The notes beneath the pieces were generated by a model. The model was not told where the DNA came from, did not search any database, and was given only the letters and a program-made list of their open reading frames with translations. 47,375 nt of DNA from Rhodococcus sp. HNM0563. Its GTDB lineage: Bacteria > Actinomycetota > Actinomycetes > Mycobacteriales > Mycobacteriaceae. A program made the translations under genes and the position numbers. The stretch is from assembly GCF_012726195.1 (NCBI RefSeq), contig NZ_JAASAF010000005.1:459257-506631 (forward strand), given 5' to 3'. How positions within the stretch are numbered: the stretch's first letter is position 1; each line of letters starts with the position of its first letter. Positions 9,140 through 17,602 of this stretch are shown piece after piece.

Positions 9140-9970
9140 ATGGCGAAGATCGAAGACATCCTCGAGCTCGAACGAATCGAAGAGAACATCTTCCGCGGTA
9201 TTGCGACGGAGACGTTGCTGCCTCGGACGTTCGGCGGCCAGGTGGCGGGGCAGGCGCTGGTATCGGCGGTCCGCACCGTGGTTCCGGAGTTCCAGGTCCA
9301 TTCCCTGCACGGCTATTTTCTCCGTCCGGGAGATCCCACGAAGGGCATCGTGTACCAGGTCGACCGGATCCGGGACGGGCGCTCGTTCTGCACGCGCCGG
9401 GTCACCGCCGTCCAGGACGGACGTGCGATCTTCACGATGTCGGCGTCCTTCCACGTCGACGATCGTGGCCTCGAGCATCAGGACGAGATGCCTACGGTGC
9501 CCCGACCGGAAGAGCTCCCCGACGCGAAGACCCTCGTCGAACAGGGCCGTGAGGAGTTTGCGTGGGCGTTGCGTGAGTGGTCGAACTGGGATTTCCGATT
9601 CGTGCCCCCGGAGCACATGGTCGCGGACCGGGGCGTGGCTGCGCACCAGCGGGTGTGGTTCCGTTCGCGTGCCGCACTTCCGGACGACCCGGTCTTCCAC
9701 GTGTGCACACTCGCCTACATGAGCGATATGACCTTGCTCGGTTCCGCTCATGTGATTCATCCCGACGTAGCCACCCAGGACGCGTCGCTCGATCACGCCA
9801 TGTGGTTCCTGCGTCCGTTCCGGGCCGACGACTGGTTGCTCTACGACCAGACGTCCCCGTCGGCGGGGTTCGGCCGTGCGTTGACCCAGGGCCGGATCTA
9901 CGACAGTGAAGGAAACATGGTCGCCGCCGTCGTGCAGGAAGGGCTTACGCGCTGTCTGCGTGAGTCCTGA
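9140..9970 (+). CDS. tesB: Acyl-CoA thioesterase II
   Basis: The 276-residue protein is a double hot-dog TesB-type thioesterase that hydrolyses medium- and long-chain acyl-CoA. Visible signatures are [10 protein letters not shown] near residue 30, the [10 protein letters not shown] block, and the C-terminal LDHAMWF (catalytic Asp region) followed by [16 protein letters not shown]. The ATG has GGAAAGG upstream. The sequence TTGTCA-N15-TAACCT at 9083-9109 may be its own promoter. It matches M. tuberculosis Rv2605c, also wedged between pdxS and pdxT, although no metabolic link with vitamin B6 is known to me. Confidence 0.94.
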   Translation: MAKIEDILELERIEENIFRGIATETLLPRTFGGQVAGQALVSAVRTVVPEFQVHSLHGYFLRPGDPTKGIVYQVDRIRDGRSFCTRRVTAVQDGRAIFTMSASFHVDDRGLEHQDEMPTVPRPEELPDAKTLVEQGREEFAWALREWSNWDFRFVPPEHMVADRGVAAHQRVWFRSRAALPDDPVFHVCTLAYMSDMTLLGSAHVIHPDVATQDASLDHAMWFLRPFRADDWLLYDQTSPSAGFGRALTQGRIYDSEGNMVAAVVQEGLTRCLRES

Positions 9971-10028
9971 TCTGCTCGGACCGTGTGGAGCGGCGGCCGC
10001 CGATGATATGAGAGGAAGGCGGTCGGCC

Positions 10029-10661
10029 GTGGCAACTTCGCTGCTGCACACCACCCCGACGATCGGAGTGCTCGCACTCCAAGGCGATGTGCGGGAGCAT
10101 CGAGCAGCGCTCGAGGCGGCAGGTGCGCGCACCGTCGCGCTACGCCGTGAACGAGAACTCGATGCGGTCGACGGGATCGTGATTCCCGGTGGCGAATCGA
10201 CGACCATGAGTAGGCTCCTCCGAGTCTTCGACCTGCTCGAACCGCTCCGTACGCGTCTGAAGGACGGGATACCTGCGTACGGCTCGTGCGCCGGGATGAT
10301 TCTGCTCGCCACCGAGGTACTCGACACCCGTTCCGATGCCGAGCATCTCGACGTGCTCGACATTGCCGTGCGGCGGAATGCCTTCGGTCGCCAGGTGGAT
10401 TCGTTCGAGACCGATATCGACATGGTCGGCATCGACGATGGACCGGTGCGGGCCGTGTTCATTCGCGCACCATGGGTGGAGCGGGTCGGTGCCGGGGTCG
10501 ATGTCCTCGCGCGGGTTCCCCACGGCCCGGCCGCGGGGCGGGTCGTGGCGGTGCGGCGGGACGCGGTGTTCGCGACGTCGTTCCATCCCGAGGTGACCGG
10601 TGATCTGCGGGTCCATCGGCTCTTCGTCGAGGCGGTGCGCTCGCACGTCGCGGGCCGGTAG
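10029..10661 (+). CDS. pdxT: PLP synthase glutaminase subunit PdxT
   Basis: PdxT is a class I glutamine amidotransferase that passes ammonia to PdxS. In the 210 residues the nucleophile cysteine is in YGSCAGMI, the His/Glu pair in SFHPEVTGD, and the glutamine-binding loop is [15 protein letters not shown]. The GTG start is chosen because GAGGAAGG lies 9 bases upstream. An in-frame ATG at 10008 lacks a ribosome site and would add seven residues before the typical [10 protein letters not shown] beginning. Confidence 0.95.
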   Translation: MATSLLHTTPTIGVLALQGDVREHRAALEAAGARTVALRRERELDAVDGIVIPGGESTTMSRLLRVFDLLEPLRTRLKDGIPAYGSCAGMILLATEVLDTRSDAEHLDVLDIAVRRNAFGRQVDSFETDIDMVGIDDGPVRAVFIRAPWVERVGAGVDVLARVPHGPAAGRVVAVRRDAVFATSFHPEVTGDLRVHRLFVEAVRSHVAGR

Positions 10662-10726
10662 GTAGACTCGACTCTCCGAACTGTCGGTTTCACCGACTTC
10701 ACATCGCCGGAAGGGGCTCGAAGCGA

Positions 10727-11479
10727 ATGAGCGGCCACTCCAAATGGGCCACCACCAAGCACAAGAAGGCGGCCATCGACGCCAAGCGCGGCAAGATGTT
10801 CGCGAAACTCATCAAGAACATCGAGGTGGCAGCTCGTACCGGTGGTGGGGACCCCGGCGGGAATCCGACCCTGTTCGACGCCATTCAGAAGGCGAAGAAG
10901 AGTTCGGTTCCGAACGACAACATCGAACGGGCGCGTAAGCGCGGTGGCGGCGAGGAAGCCGGCGGCGCCGACTGGCAGACCATCACCTACGAGGGGTACG
11001 GCCCCAACGGTGTCGCGTTGCTCATCGAGTGCCTGACCGACAATCGTAATCGTGCTGCGGGCGAGGTCCGCACCGCAATGACTCGTAACGGCGGCAATAT
11101 GGCCGATCCGGGCTCCGTCGCATACCTGTTCACCCGCAAGGGTGTCGTCACGCTCGAGAAGAACGGCCGGACGGAGGACGACCTTCTCGAGATCGTCCTC
11201 GACGCCGGCGCCGAAGAGATCAACGACCTCGGCGAGTCCTTCGAGATCGTCTCCGAACCGACGGACCTCGTTGCAGTTCGCACCGCGCTCATCGATGCGG
11301 GAATCGACTATGACGCAGCGGATCCCGACTTCCGTGCGTCGGTCGAGGTGCCTGTCGATGCGGAGGGCGCGCGGAAGGTCATGAAGCTGATCGATGCGCT
11401 CGAGGATTGCGACGATGTGCAGGACGTCTACTCGAACGTCGACATCCCCGACGAAGTCCTCGCCGAACTCGACGCCTGA
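10727..11479 (+). CDS. YebC/PmpR family DNA-binding regulator
   Basis: The 250-residue product is a full-length YebC/PmpR protein. It begins with the canonical [18 protein letters not shown] and includes [38 protein letters not shown] and an acidic C-terminus. Family members are described either as transcription regulators or as translation factors helping ribosomes at proline-rich stalls; sequence alone does not decide. GGAAGGGG lies upstream of the ATG. The gene lies between pdxT and ruvC, as Rv2603c does in mycobacteria, and is followed by a GC-rich hairpin. Confidence 0.95.
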   Translation: MSGHSKWATTKHKKAAIDAKRGKMFAKLIKNIEVAARTGGGDPGGNPTLFDAIQKAKKSSVPNDNIERARKRGGGEEAGGADWQTITYEGYGPNGVALLIECLTDNRNRAAGEVRTAMTRNGGNMADPGSVAYLFTRKGVVTLEKNGRTEDDLLEIVLDAGAEEINDLGESFEIVSEPTDLVAVRTALIDAGIDYDAADPDFRASVEVPVDAEGARKVMKLIDALEDCDDVQDVYSNVDIPDEVLAELDA

Positions 11480-11487
11480 TCGACCGC

Positions 11488-11518
11488 CGTGGCGTCGGCC
11501 CCCGGGGCGGGCGCCACG
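11488..11518 (+). terminator. GC-rich hairpin after yebC
   Basis: CGTGGCG pairs with CGCCACG around a 17-base loop that can itself pair (CCCCC/GGGG). There is no T run, as in many actinobacterial terminators. It separates yebC from the SOS-type ruvC promoter. Confidence 0.45.
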
Positions 11519-11604
11519 ACAGGTCGGATGTGCACACGGGCCTGAGCCGACGACACGGCCGGTGCGTGTCCTCGAGGCCGCGGCCGTGGTGTTCCGCTAG
11601 GCTC

Positions 11605-11620
11605 TCGAACAACTGTTCGT
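11605..11620. promoter_or_regulatory. LexA (SOS) box upstream of ruvC
   Basis: TCGAACAACTGTTCGT differs by one base from the mycobacterial/Rhodococcus LexA operator TCGAAC-N4-GTTCGA. It follows a -10-like TAGGCT (11598-11603), so bound LexA would cover the transcription start of ruvCAB. The start codon is 21 bases further on. ruvC is a known LexA target in mycobacteria (recalled). Confidence 0.78.
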
Positions 11621-11641
11621 AGCGCGGGAAGGGTGTGGCGG

Positions 11642-12220
11642 TTGCGTGTGATGGGTGTCGACCCCGGCCTGACACGATGCGGATTCGGGATGGTCGACAC
11701 CGGCCGAGGCCGGGTCGTCGTGCCCGTTGCTGTCGACGTGATCCGCACGCCCCCGGATCTCGATCTTGCCGAGCGGCTGTTGCAGATCTCCGATGCCGCC
11801 GAAGACTGGCTCGACCGTTACAAGCCGGACGTTGTCGCCGTCGAGCGGGTCTTCTCCCAGAACAACGTCCGCACCGCGATGGGAACCGCGCAGGCAGGGG
11901 GCGTGGTCGCCCTGTCGGCCGCCCGACGGGGTATCCCGGTCATGTTCCACACTCCTAGCCAGGTCAAATCCGCGGTCACCGGGAACGGCAGTGCCGACAA
12001 GAAGCAGATGACCGCGATGGTCACCCGTATCCTCGGGCTCGATACCCCGCCGAAACCGGCCGACGCCGCCGACGCATTGGCCTTGGCCATCTGTCACTGT
12101 TGGCGGGCGCCGATGCTGGCGCGGATGGCGGCAGCAGAAGCTGCGGCGGAAGAACAGAAGCGACGGTACGAACAACGGTTACGCGAACAGGTCGCGGCCC
12201 GGAAGGCAGGGACACGGTGA
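11642..12220 (+). CDS. ruvC: Holliday junction endonuclease RuvC
   Basis: RuvC resolves Holliday junctions by paired nicks during recombination repair. The 192 residues contain the acidic active site: Asp in [12 protein letters not shown], Glu in [12 protein letters not shown] and the [12 protein letters not shown] pair near residue 145. The TTG start is chosen because it begins (M)RVMGVDPG exactly like homologues and has GGGAAGGG 8 bases upstream; the GTG at 11633 would add three residues. The C-terminal 30 residues are a charged, Arg/Glu-rich tail. It leads a ruvCAB operon coupled by GTGA and ATGA overlaps and preceded by an SOS-like box. Confidence 0.95.
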   Translation: MRVMGVDPGLTRCGFGMVDTGRGRVVVPVAVDVIRTPPDLDLAERLLQISDAAEDWLDRYKPDVVAVERVFSQNNVRTAMGTAQAGGVVALSAARRGIPVMFHTPSQVKSAVTGNGSADKKQMTAMVTRILGLDTPPKPADAADALALAICHCWRAPMLARMAAAEAAAEEQKRRYEQRLREQVAARKAGTR

Positions 12221-12816
12221 TCGCCTCGGTACGCGGAGAGGTCCTCGAGATCGGCCTCGACCACGTCGTCATCGAATGCGGTGGGATCGGGTACCGCGTC
12301 AACGCCACACCGGCCACCCTCGCGACGTTGCGTCGTGGCGAGGAGACGCGACTCGTGACAGCGATGATCGTCCGCGAGGATTCCATGACCCTCTACGGAT
12401 TCGCCGATTCGGAGGCGCGGGATCTCTTCGGACTACTGCAGACGGTGTCGGGTGTGGGCCCCCGCCTCGCGATGGCGACCCTGGCCGTCCTCGAACCTGC
12501 AGCGCTGCGCGCTGCCCTCGCCGACGGGAACACCGCGGCACTGACCCGGGTGCCCGGTATCGGCAAGCGCGGCGCCGAGCGCATGATCGTCGAACTACGC
12601 GACAAAGTCGCCGCGTACGGCGTCGACGAGAACGCGCCCACCTCGTCGGCGATATCCACGCCGATCAGAGAGCAGGTCGTCGAGGCCCTCGTCGGCCTGG
12701 GCTTTCCACTCAAGCAGGCGGAACAGTCGACCGACGCTGTGCTGACGGCGAATCCCGCCGCCGACACCTCCACCGCATTGCGTGCCGCGCTGTCGGCGTT
12801 GGGTAAGGCACGATGA
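12217..12816 (+). CDS. ruvA: Holliday junction DNA helicase subunit RuvA
   Basis: RuvA binds the four-way junction and docks RuvB. The 199 residues start (M)[12 protein letters not shown] (OB fold), followed by two helix-hairpin-helix motifs ([15 protein letters not shown] and [19 protein letters not shown]) and a C-terminal RuvB-binding UBA-like domain after an acidic linker. The GTG start overlaps the ruvC stop, with GGAAGG upstream. The stop overlaps the ruvB ATG, so all three subunits should be made together. Confidence 0.96.
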   Translation: MIASVRGEVLEIGLDHVVIECGGIGYRVNATPATLATLRRGEETRLVTAMIVREDSMTLYGFADSEARDLFGLLQTVSGVGPRLAMATLAVLEPAALRAALADGNTAALTRVPGIGKRGAERMIVELRDKVAAYGVDENAPTSSAISTPIREQVVEALVGLGFPLKQAEQSTDAVLTANPAADTSTALRAALSALGKAR

Positions 12817-13916
12817 CCGACGACACACCCGCTCCGTTCGCCGACGAGTTCGGCGAGGAATCGCCGGTGACAGCCGAATACACCTCGTCCGACGGCGATA
12901 TCGAAGCGAGCCTCCGGCCGAAGAGTCTCGACGATTTCATCGGTCAACCCCGGGTCCGGGAGCAGCTGCAACTGGTGCTACGCGGTGCCAAGATGCGCGG
13001 CGGCACGCCCGACCACATCCTCCTGTCCGGCCCACCCGGGCTGGGGAAGACCTCGATGGCGATGATCATCGCAGGCGAGCTGGGATCCTCGCTCCGGCTG
13101 ACATCAGGCCCGGCACTCGAACGCGCAGGCGACCTTGCCGCGATGTTGTCGAACCTGGTCGAAGGCGATGTTCTCTTCATCGATGAGATCCACCGTATCG
13201 CCCGCCCTGCCGAGGAGATGCTCTATCTCGCGATGGAGGACTTCCGGGTGGATGTCGTCGTCGGCAAGGGCCCCGGCGCGACATCGATCCCCCTCGAGGT
13301 CGCCCCGTTCACCCTGGTCGGCGCGACCACGCGTTCCGGCGCCCTCACCGGCCCGCTGCGCGACCGTTTCGGCTTCACCGCTCACATGGACTTCTACGAC
13401 CCGCCCGAACTCCAGCGGATCCTGCAGCGCTCGGCCCGCATACTCGGTATCGACCTGCACGAAGATGCCAGCGCGGAGATCGCCGGTCGTTCCCGTGGCA
13501 CCCCGCGCATCGCGAACCGCCTGCTACGACGTGTCCGCGACTACGCCGATGTTCGCGCCGACGGCATCGTCACACGCGAGATCGCACAGGCCGCTCTCGA
13601 GGTGTACGACGTGGACCCGATCGGGCTCGATCGCCTCGACCGTGCCGTGCTCGGTGCGCTCGTGCGCAGCTTCGGAGGCGGACCGGTGGGTGTGTCGACG
13701 CTTGCGGTTGCAGTAGGCGAGGAACCTGCCACGGTCGAGGAGGTCTGCGAACCGTTCCTCGTACGTGCCGGCATGGTGGCACGCACTCCACGGGGACGTG
13801 TCGCGACGCAGGCCGCGTGGTTGCAGCTTGGCCTGACACCCCCTCCGGACGCTGCCGCCGGCGGGATCGAGGTGCGTGCCCGCGAACCGCACGTCGATTC
13901 GTATGCCGAGGAGTGA
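12813..13916 (+). CDS. ruvB: Holliday junction branch migration ATPase RuvB
   Basis: RuvB is the hexameric AAA+ motor that drives branch migration with RuvA. The 367-residue sequence has Walker [12 protein letters not shown], Walker [10 protein letters not shown], sensor 1 in [19 protein letters not shown], and a C-terminal winged helix ([11 protein letters not shown]). It is slightly longer than the usual 340 because of an acidic N-terminal extension and a C-terminal tail. It is the last gene of ruvCAB; yajC follows after a 157-base gap. Confidence 0.96.
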   Translation: MTDDTPAPFADEFGEESPVTAEYTSSDGDIEASLRPKSLDDFIGQPRVREQLQLVLRGAKMRGGTPDHILLSGPPGLGKTSMAMIIAGELGSSLRLTSGPALERAGDLAAMLSNLVEGDVLFIDEIHRIARPAEEMLYLAMEDFRVDVVVGKGPGATSIPLEVAPFTLVGATTRSGALTGPLRDRFGFTAHMDFYDPPELQRILQRSARILGIDLHEDASAEIAGRSRGTPRIANRLLRRVRDYADVRADGIVTREIAQAALEVYDVDPIGLDRLDRAVLGALVRSFGGGPVGVSTLAVAVGEEPATVEEVCEPFLVRAGMVARTPRGRVATQAAWLQLGLTPPPDAAAGGIEVRAREPHVDSYAEE

Positions 13917-14073
13917 AGGCGTCTCATCGCCGCACACCGGACGGCAGGACATACCTTCCCGTTCGAGGTAGTGGCACACTGGTCTATTGCGTCGGTCCGT
14001 GGAGGCCGACAGAGCGTTGCTGTGGCGGACGCCATGGCTACACCGGTTACGAACCCGAGGACTGACTTCAACG

Positions 14074-14412
14074 ATGGAATTGCTCTTCCCGCTCCTGATT
14101 CTCGCACTGCTCGTGCCCACGTTCCTGGGTGTGCGGCGCCAGAAGAAGGAGATGCAGAAGGTTACCGCCCTTCAAGACTCCTTGACTGTCGGCGACCGAG
14201 TCGTCACTACAGCGGGTCTGCACGCCACCGTGGTGGACCTGCACGACGACACCGTCGGTCTCGAGGTGGCCCCGGGCGTCGTCACAGTGTGGTCGCGCTT
14301 GGTCATCCGTGAGCGGATCGAGGAGCCGGCCGTGGCCGATGACCTCGACTCGATTTCGCTCCGCAAGGACGCCGACACCACATCACCCGAGGCGGGTCCG
14401 ACCGAGCACTGA
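14074..14412 (+). CDS. yajC: Preprotein translocase subunit YajC
   Basis: The 112-residue protein has one N-terminal membrane helix (about residues 3-19, LLFPLLILALLVPTFLG). The YajC core follows with RRQKKEM, VGDRVVTTAGLHATVVDL and VSVV-like positions, then an acidic tail. YajC associates with SecDF and YidC in the Sec holotranslocon. The ATG has GAGGA upstream. It begins the yajC-secD-secF order conserved across bacteria. Confidence 0.93.
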   Translation: MELLFPLLILALLVPTFLGVRRQKKEMQKVTALQDSLTVGDRVVTTAGLHATVVDLHDDTVGLEVAPGVVTVWSRLVIRERIEEPAVADDLDSISLRKDADTTSPEAGPTEH

Positions 14413-14454
14413 GGCGTACGCTCAGCCGTCTCGACCCGCCGACGCGTCCCACGT

Positions 14455-14483
14455 GGTCGACACCGCGGTAGCCGGTGTCGATC
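14455..14483. repeat. Inverted repeat in the yajC-secD gap
   Basis: TCGACACCG and CGGTGTCGA form a perfect 9-bp stem around a 7-base loop, extendable to 11 bp with one wobble. There is no T run. It lies 62 bases before the secD start and could attenuate or stabilise secDF mRNA, or bind a regulator. Function is unknown. Confidence 0.5.
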
Positions 14484-14545
14484 CGTCACGCCCTGCGCGG
14501 CCGCTTCACCGACCCACTCACTCGTATCGAGGAGACTGACAGACC

Positions 14546-16387
14546 GTGGCACCTTCCAATGGATCGGTGCATCCCGCGCGCGCACTTGCCCTGTTCGGGG
14601 TGATTCTCGTCGCGTTGTATGCACTGGTCTTCTTCACCGGGGACAAGTCGCCGACCCCGAAACTCGGCATCGATCTGCAAGGCGGCACGCGAGTGACGCT
14701 GACGGCACGCACCCCCGATGGGAGCAACCCGAGCCAGGAGAGTCTCTCGCAGGCCCAGCAGATCATCGAGACCCGTGTCAACGGTCTCGGCGTGTCGGGT
14801 TCCGAGGTCGTCGTCGACGGCGACAACCTGGTGATCACGGTTCCCGGCGACGACAGTGCGCAGGCCAAGACGCTGGGCCAGACCGCCCGTCTGTACATCC
14901 GGCCGGTCATCGGTGGTCCGATCGACAGTTCCATGACGGCGGACCAGCTCACCGAGCAGGCGCCGGCGGACGGAGTGGATCCCGCAGCGCCGCAGGGCGC
15001 CGATCCCGCCGCGCCGCAGGGCGCCGATCCCGCCGCGCCGCAGGGCGCCGATCCCACCGCACCGGAAGGCACTGACCCGGCAGCACCGGTTCAGCCGGAG
15101 TCTGCGGAGCAGACACCGAACGATGCTCCGGAACCGCAGGGCCGACCGTTCCCAGCGCAGGACCCCACCGATACTCCCGCCGAAACCGATGCTCCGGCCG
15201 AGCCCGGGGACGACTCTGCTCCCGCACCGGAGCAACCTGCCCCGGCACCGCAGGACTCCGAGCCGCTGACCCAGCAGGAGCAGGCCGCAGCCGACATCGC
15301 CGCAGCGAAGGCGACCAGGCAGAGCGAAGACCCGATGGTGCAGCAGGAAGCCGCGCTCGCCCTCGACTGCTCGGCCACCGATCCGTTGGCAGGCAACGAT
15401 GATCCGGCGCTCCCGCTCGTGGCATGTTCGACCGACGGCACGGCGATCTACCTGCTCGGACCGAGCATCATCGATGGGCAGCAGATCGACGACGCGACGT
15501 CGGGTTTCAACAGCCAGCAGTCGCGTTACGAGGTGAGCCTGACATTCGATGACGAAGGCAGCACCACCTGGGCGCAGTACACCGCCGCGAACATCGGTTC
15601 GCAGGCTGCATTCGTGCTCGATTCGAAGGTCGTGAGTGCACCCGTCATCCAGGGCGCGACACCTGCGGGTAGCGCCACCTCGATCACGGGCCAGTTCACC
15701 AACACCCAGGCCGCCGAGTTGGCGAACACCCTCAAGTACGGCTCGCTCCCGTTGTCGTTCGTAGCCTCCGAAGCCCAGACGGTGTCCGCGACGCTGGGCT
15801 TCGCTTCTCTCGAAGCGGGTCTGATCGCCGGTGCGGTCGGTCTGGTTCTGGTTCTGATCTTCTGCCTCGTGTACTACCGGGCGCTGGGTCTGCTCACCGC
15901 GTTGTCGCTGGTGCTCGCCGGCCTGGCCGTCTACGCGATCATGGTGCTGCTCGGCCGCTACATCGGGTACACCCTCGACCTGGCGGGTATCGCAGGCCTC
16001 ATCATCGGAATCGGCATGACTGCCGACTCGTTCGTCGTGTTCTTCGAACGAATCAAGGACGAGATCCGGGAGGGCCGCAGCTTCCGGTCGGCGGTACCGC
16101 GTGGTTGGGCTCGCGCCCGCCGCACCATCCTCTCGGGTAACGCAGTCAGTTTCATCGCTGCCGCCGTGTTGTATGTCCTGGCAGTCGGCCAGGTTCGTGG
16201 CTTCGCATTCACCCTGGGTCTGACCACGATCCTCGACGTCGTGGTGGTCTTCCTTGTGACCTGGCCACTCGTCCACCTCGCGTCCAAGTCGAAGACGTGG
16301 TCCAAGCCGAGCATGAACGGTCTCGGCGCGATTCAAGAGGTGGCGCGTGAGCGTCAGCTCGCTGCGGCTTCGGCGAAGGAGGCGTGA
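14546..16387 (+). CDS. secD: Protein translocase subunit SecD
   Basis: SecD is an RND-type membrane protein that uses the proton gradient to pull preproteins outward. The 613 residues have one N-terminal helix and the [14 protein letters not shown] motif, then a long periplasmic domain. A C-terminal bundle of five helices includes the [20 protein letters not shown] signature with the conserved TM4 Asp. An unusual stretch of about 140 residues (130-270) is Pro/Ala/Gln/Glu-rich and contains DPAAPQGA repeats. The GTG start follows GAGGAGA at about 10 bases. secF follows after a 2-base gap. Confidence 0.96.
   Translation: MAPSNGSVHPARALALFGVILVALYALVFFTGDKSPTPKLGIDLQGGTRVTLTARTPDGSNPSQESLSQAQQIIETRVNGLGVSGSEVVVDGDNLVITVPGDDSAQAKTLGQTARLYIRPVIGGPIDSSMTADQLTEQAPADGVDPAAPQGADPAAPQGADPAAPQGADPTAPEGTDPAAPVQPESAEQTPNDAPEPQGRPFPAQDPTDTPAETDAPAEPGDDSAPAPEQPAPAPQDSEPLTQQEQAAADIAAAKATRQSEDPMVQQEAALALDCSATDPLAGNDDPALPLVACSTDGTAIYLLGPSIIDGQQIDDATSGFNSQQSRYEVSLTFDDEGSTTWAQYTAANIGSQAAFVLDSKVVSAPVIQGATPAGSATSITGQFTNTQAAELANTLKYGSLPLSFVASEAQTVSATLGFASLEAGLIAGAVGLVLVLIFCLVYYRALGLLTALSLVLAGLAVYAIMVLLGRYIGYTLDLAGIAGLIIGIGMTADSFVVFFERIKDEIREGRSFRSAVPRGWARARRTILSGNAVSFIAAAVLYVLAVGQVRGFAFTLGLTTILDVVVVFLVTWPLVHLASKSKTWSKPSMNGLGAIQEVARERQLAAASAKEA
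14978..15073 (+). repeat. 24-bp tandem repeats inside secD
   Basis: Three near-identical 24-bp units (14978-15001, 15002-15025, 15026-15049) and a diverged fourth encode DPAAPQGA repeats. Units two and three are identical at the DNA level, which suggests recent slippage. The repeats fall in the low-complexity linker of the periplasmic part of SecD and keep the reading frame. Confidence 0.9.
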
Positions 16388-16389
16388 CG

Positions 16390-17601
16390 ATGACCGACAC
16401 GACGACGACGGCATCGACCGGCTCGCGGAAGGGAAGGCTCTCCGGTCTGTACACCGGCACAGGAGCCTTCGAGATCATCGGACAGCGCAAGCGCTACTAC
16501 ATCATCACCGCCGCGATCGTGGCGGTCGCTCTGCTGAGCATGCTCGTGCGCGGTTTCACCTGGGGTATCGATTTCGAGGGTGGTACCCGGATTCAGATGC
16601 CCGCGGTGGCAGGCGCGACCACCTCCGACGTCGAAACGGTGTTCAGCGACACGCTCGGATCCGAGCCGGAATCGGTGCAGACCGTCGGTGCGGGAGCGGG
16701 AGCAACCTTCCAGATCCGGTCGGAGGCTCTCGACCTGGGGCAGGTCGAGGCGGTGCAGACCGCGCTGTACGACGAATTCCAGCCGCTGGGTGCCGACGGA
16801 GAGCCGTCGCGCAACGCCATCAGCGTCGCGGACGTCAGCGAGACCTGGGGCGGACAGATCACGCAGAAGGCGCTGATCGCACTGCTCGTGTTCCTGGTGA
16901 TCGTGAGCGTCTACATCGGGGTTCGGTACGAGCGGGACATGGCGATCGCGGCCATCGCCGCGATGTTCTTCGACATCATCGTCACCGCAGGCGTCTACTC
17001 CCTGATCGGGTTCGAGGTGACACCCGCGACCGTCATCGGTCTGCTGACGATCCTCGGGTTCTCGCTGTACGACACGGTGGTCGTATTCGACAAGGTCGAG
17101 GAGAACACGCGCGGGCTCATGCATCTGCACCGCCGGACCTACGCGGAACAGACCAACCTGGCGGTCAACCAGACTCTGATGCGGTCGATCAACACCACGA
17201 TCATCTCGGTGCTGCCGGTGATCGCACTGATGGTGATCGCCGTGTGGATGCTCGGTGTGGGAACCCTCAAGGACCTCGCGCTCGTGCAGCTGGTGGGAAT
17301 CGTGGTCGGTGCGTACTCGTCGGTGTTCTTCGCGAGTCCGCTACTAGTTACGCTCAAGGAATGGCGTGGCCCGATCGCGAAGCACACCCGCAAGGTCCTC
17401 GCGAAGCGGGAAGAGGCAGCGGCGCGTGCGCAGAGCCGTGCCGGTGACCTCGCACCCGCGGGCGGTGACCTCGCGCACGCGGGCGACGATGCCTCGGCCG
17501 CGCCGACCGTGAGCTTCGCTTCGCAGCGCCCGGCGCCTCCACAGCGGACTCCGCAACCAGGTGCCCGCCCGACCGGAAAGCGTGCCAAGAGAAGGTCCTG
17601 A
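16390..17601 (+). CDS. secF: Protein translocase subunit SecF
   Basis: SecF pairs with SecD. The 403 residues contain the first helix, the GIDFEGGTRIQMP motif, a short periplasmic domain, and a five-helix bundle with GFSLYDTVVVFDKVEEN and the NQTLMRSINTTI segment. The ATG at 16390 is chosen because AAGGAGG lies 7 bases upstream; the GTG at 16384 overlapping the secD stop is only 1 base from that site. The C-terminal 70 residues are an Ala/Pro/Arg-rich cytoplasmic tail containing a 21-bp duplicated unit (GDLAPAG/GDLAHAG). Confidence 0.95.
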   Translation: MTDTTTTASTGSRKGRLSGLYTGTGAFEIIGQRKRYYIITAAIVAVALLSMLVRGFTWGIDFEGGTRIQMPAVAGATTSDVETVFSDTLGSEPESVQTVGAGAGATFQIRSEALDLGQVEAVQTALYDEFQPLGADGEPSRNAISVADVSETWGGQITQKALIALLVFLVIVSVYIGVRYERDMAIAAIAAMFFDIIVTAGVYSLIGFEVTPATVIGLLTILGFSLYDTVVVFDKVEENTRGLMHLHRRTYAEQTNLAVNQTLMRSINTTIISVLPVIALMVIAVWMLGVGTLKDLALVQLVGIVVGAYSSVFFASPLLVTLKEWRGPIAKHTRKVLAKREEAAARAQSRAGDLAPAGGDLAHAGDDASAAPTVSFASQRPAPPQRTPQPGARPTGKRAKRRS

Positions 17602-17602
17602 T

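Noticed and set aside
9020..10762. 580-codon minus-strand frame opposite tesB and pdxT
   Set aside because: The Ser/Arg/Thr-rich translation has no domains; it is a third-position GC artefact of the genes on the plus strand.
14486..16414. Long open frame (over 600 codons) on the minus strand opposite secD
   Set aside because: It is a mirror of a real high-GC gene. The product is Arg/His/Gly-rich without motifs, and secD on the other strand is unmistakable.
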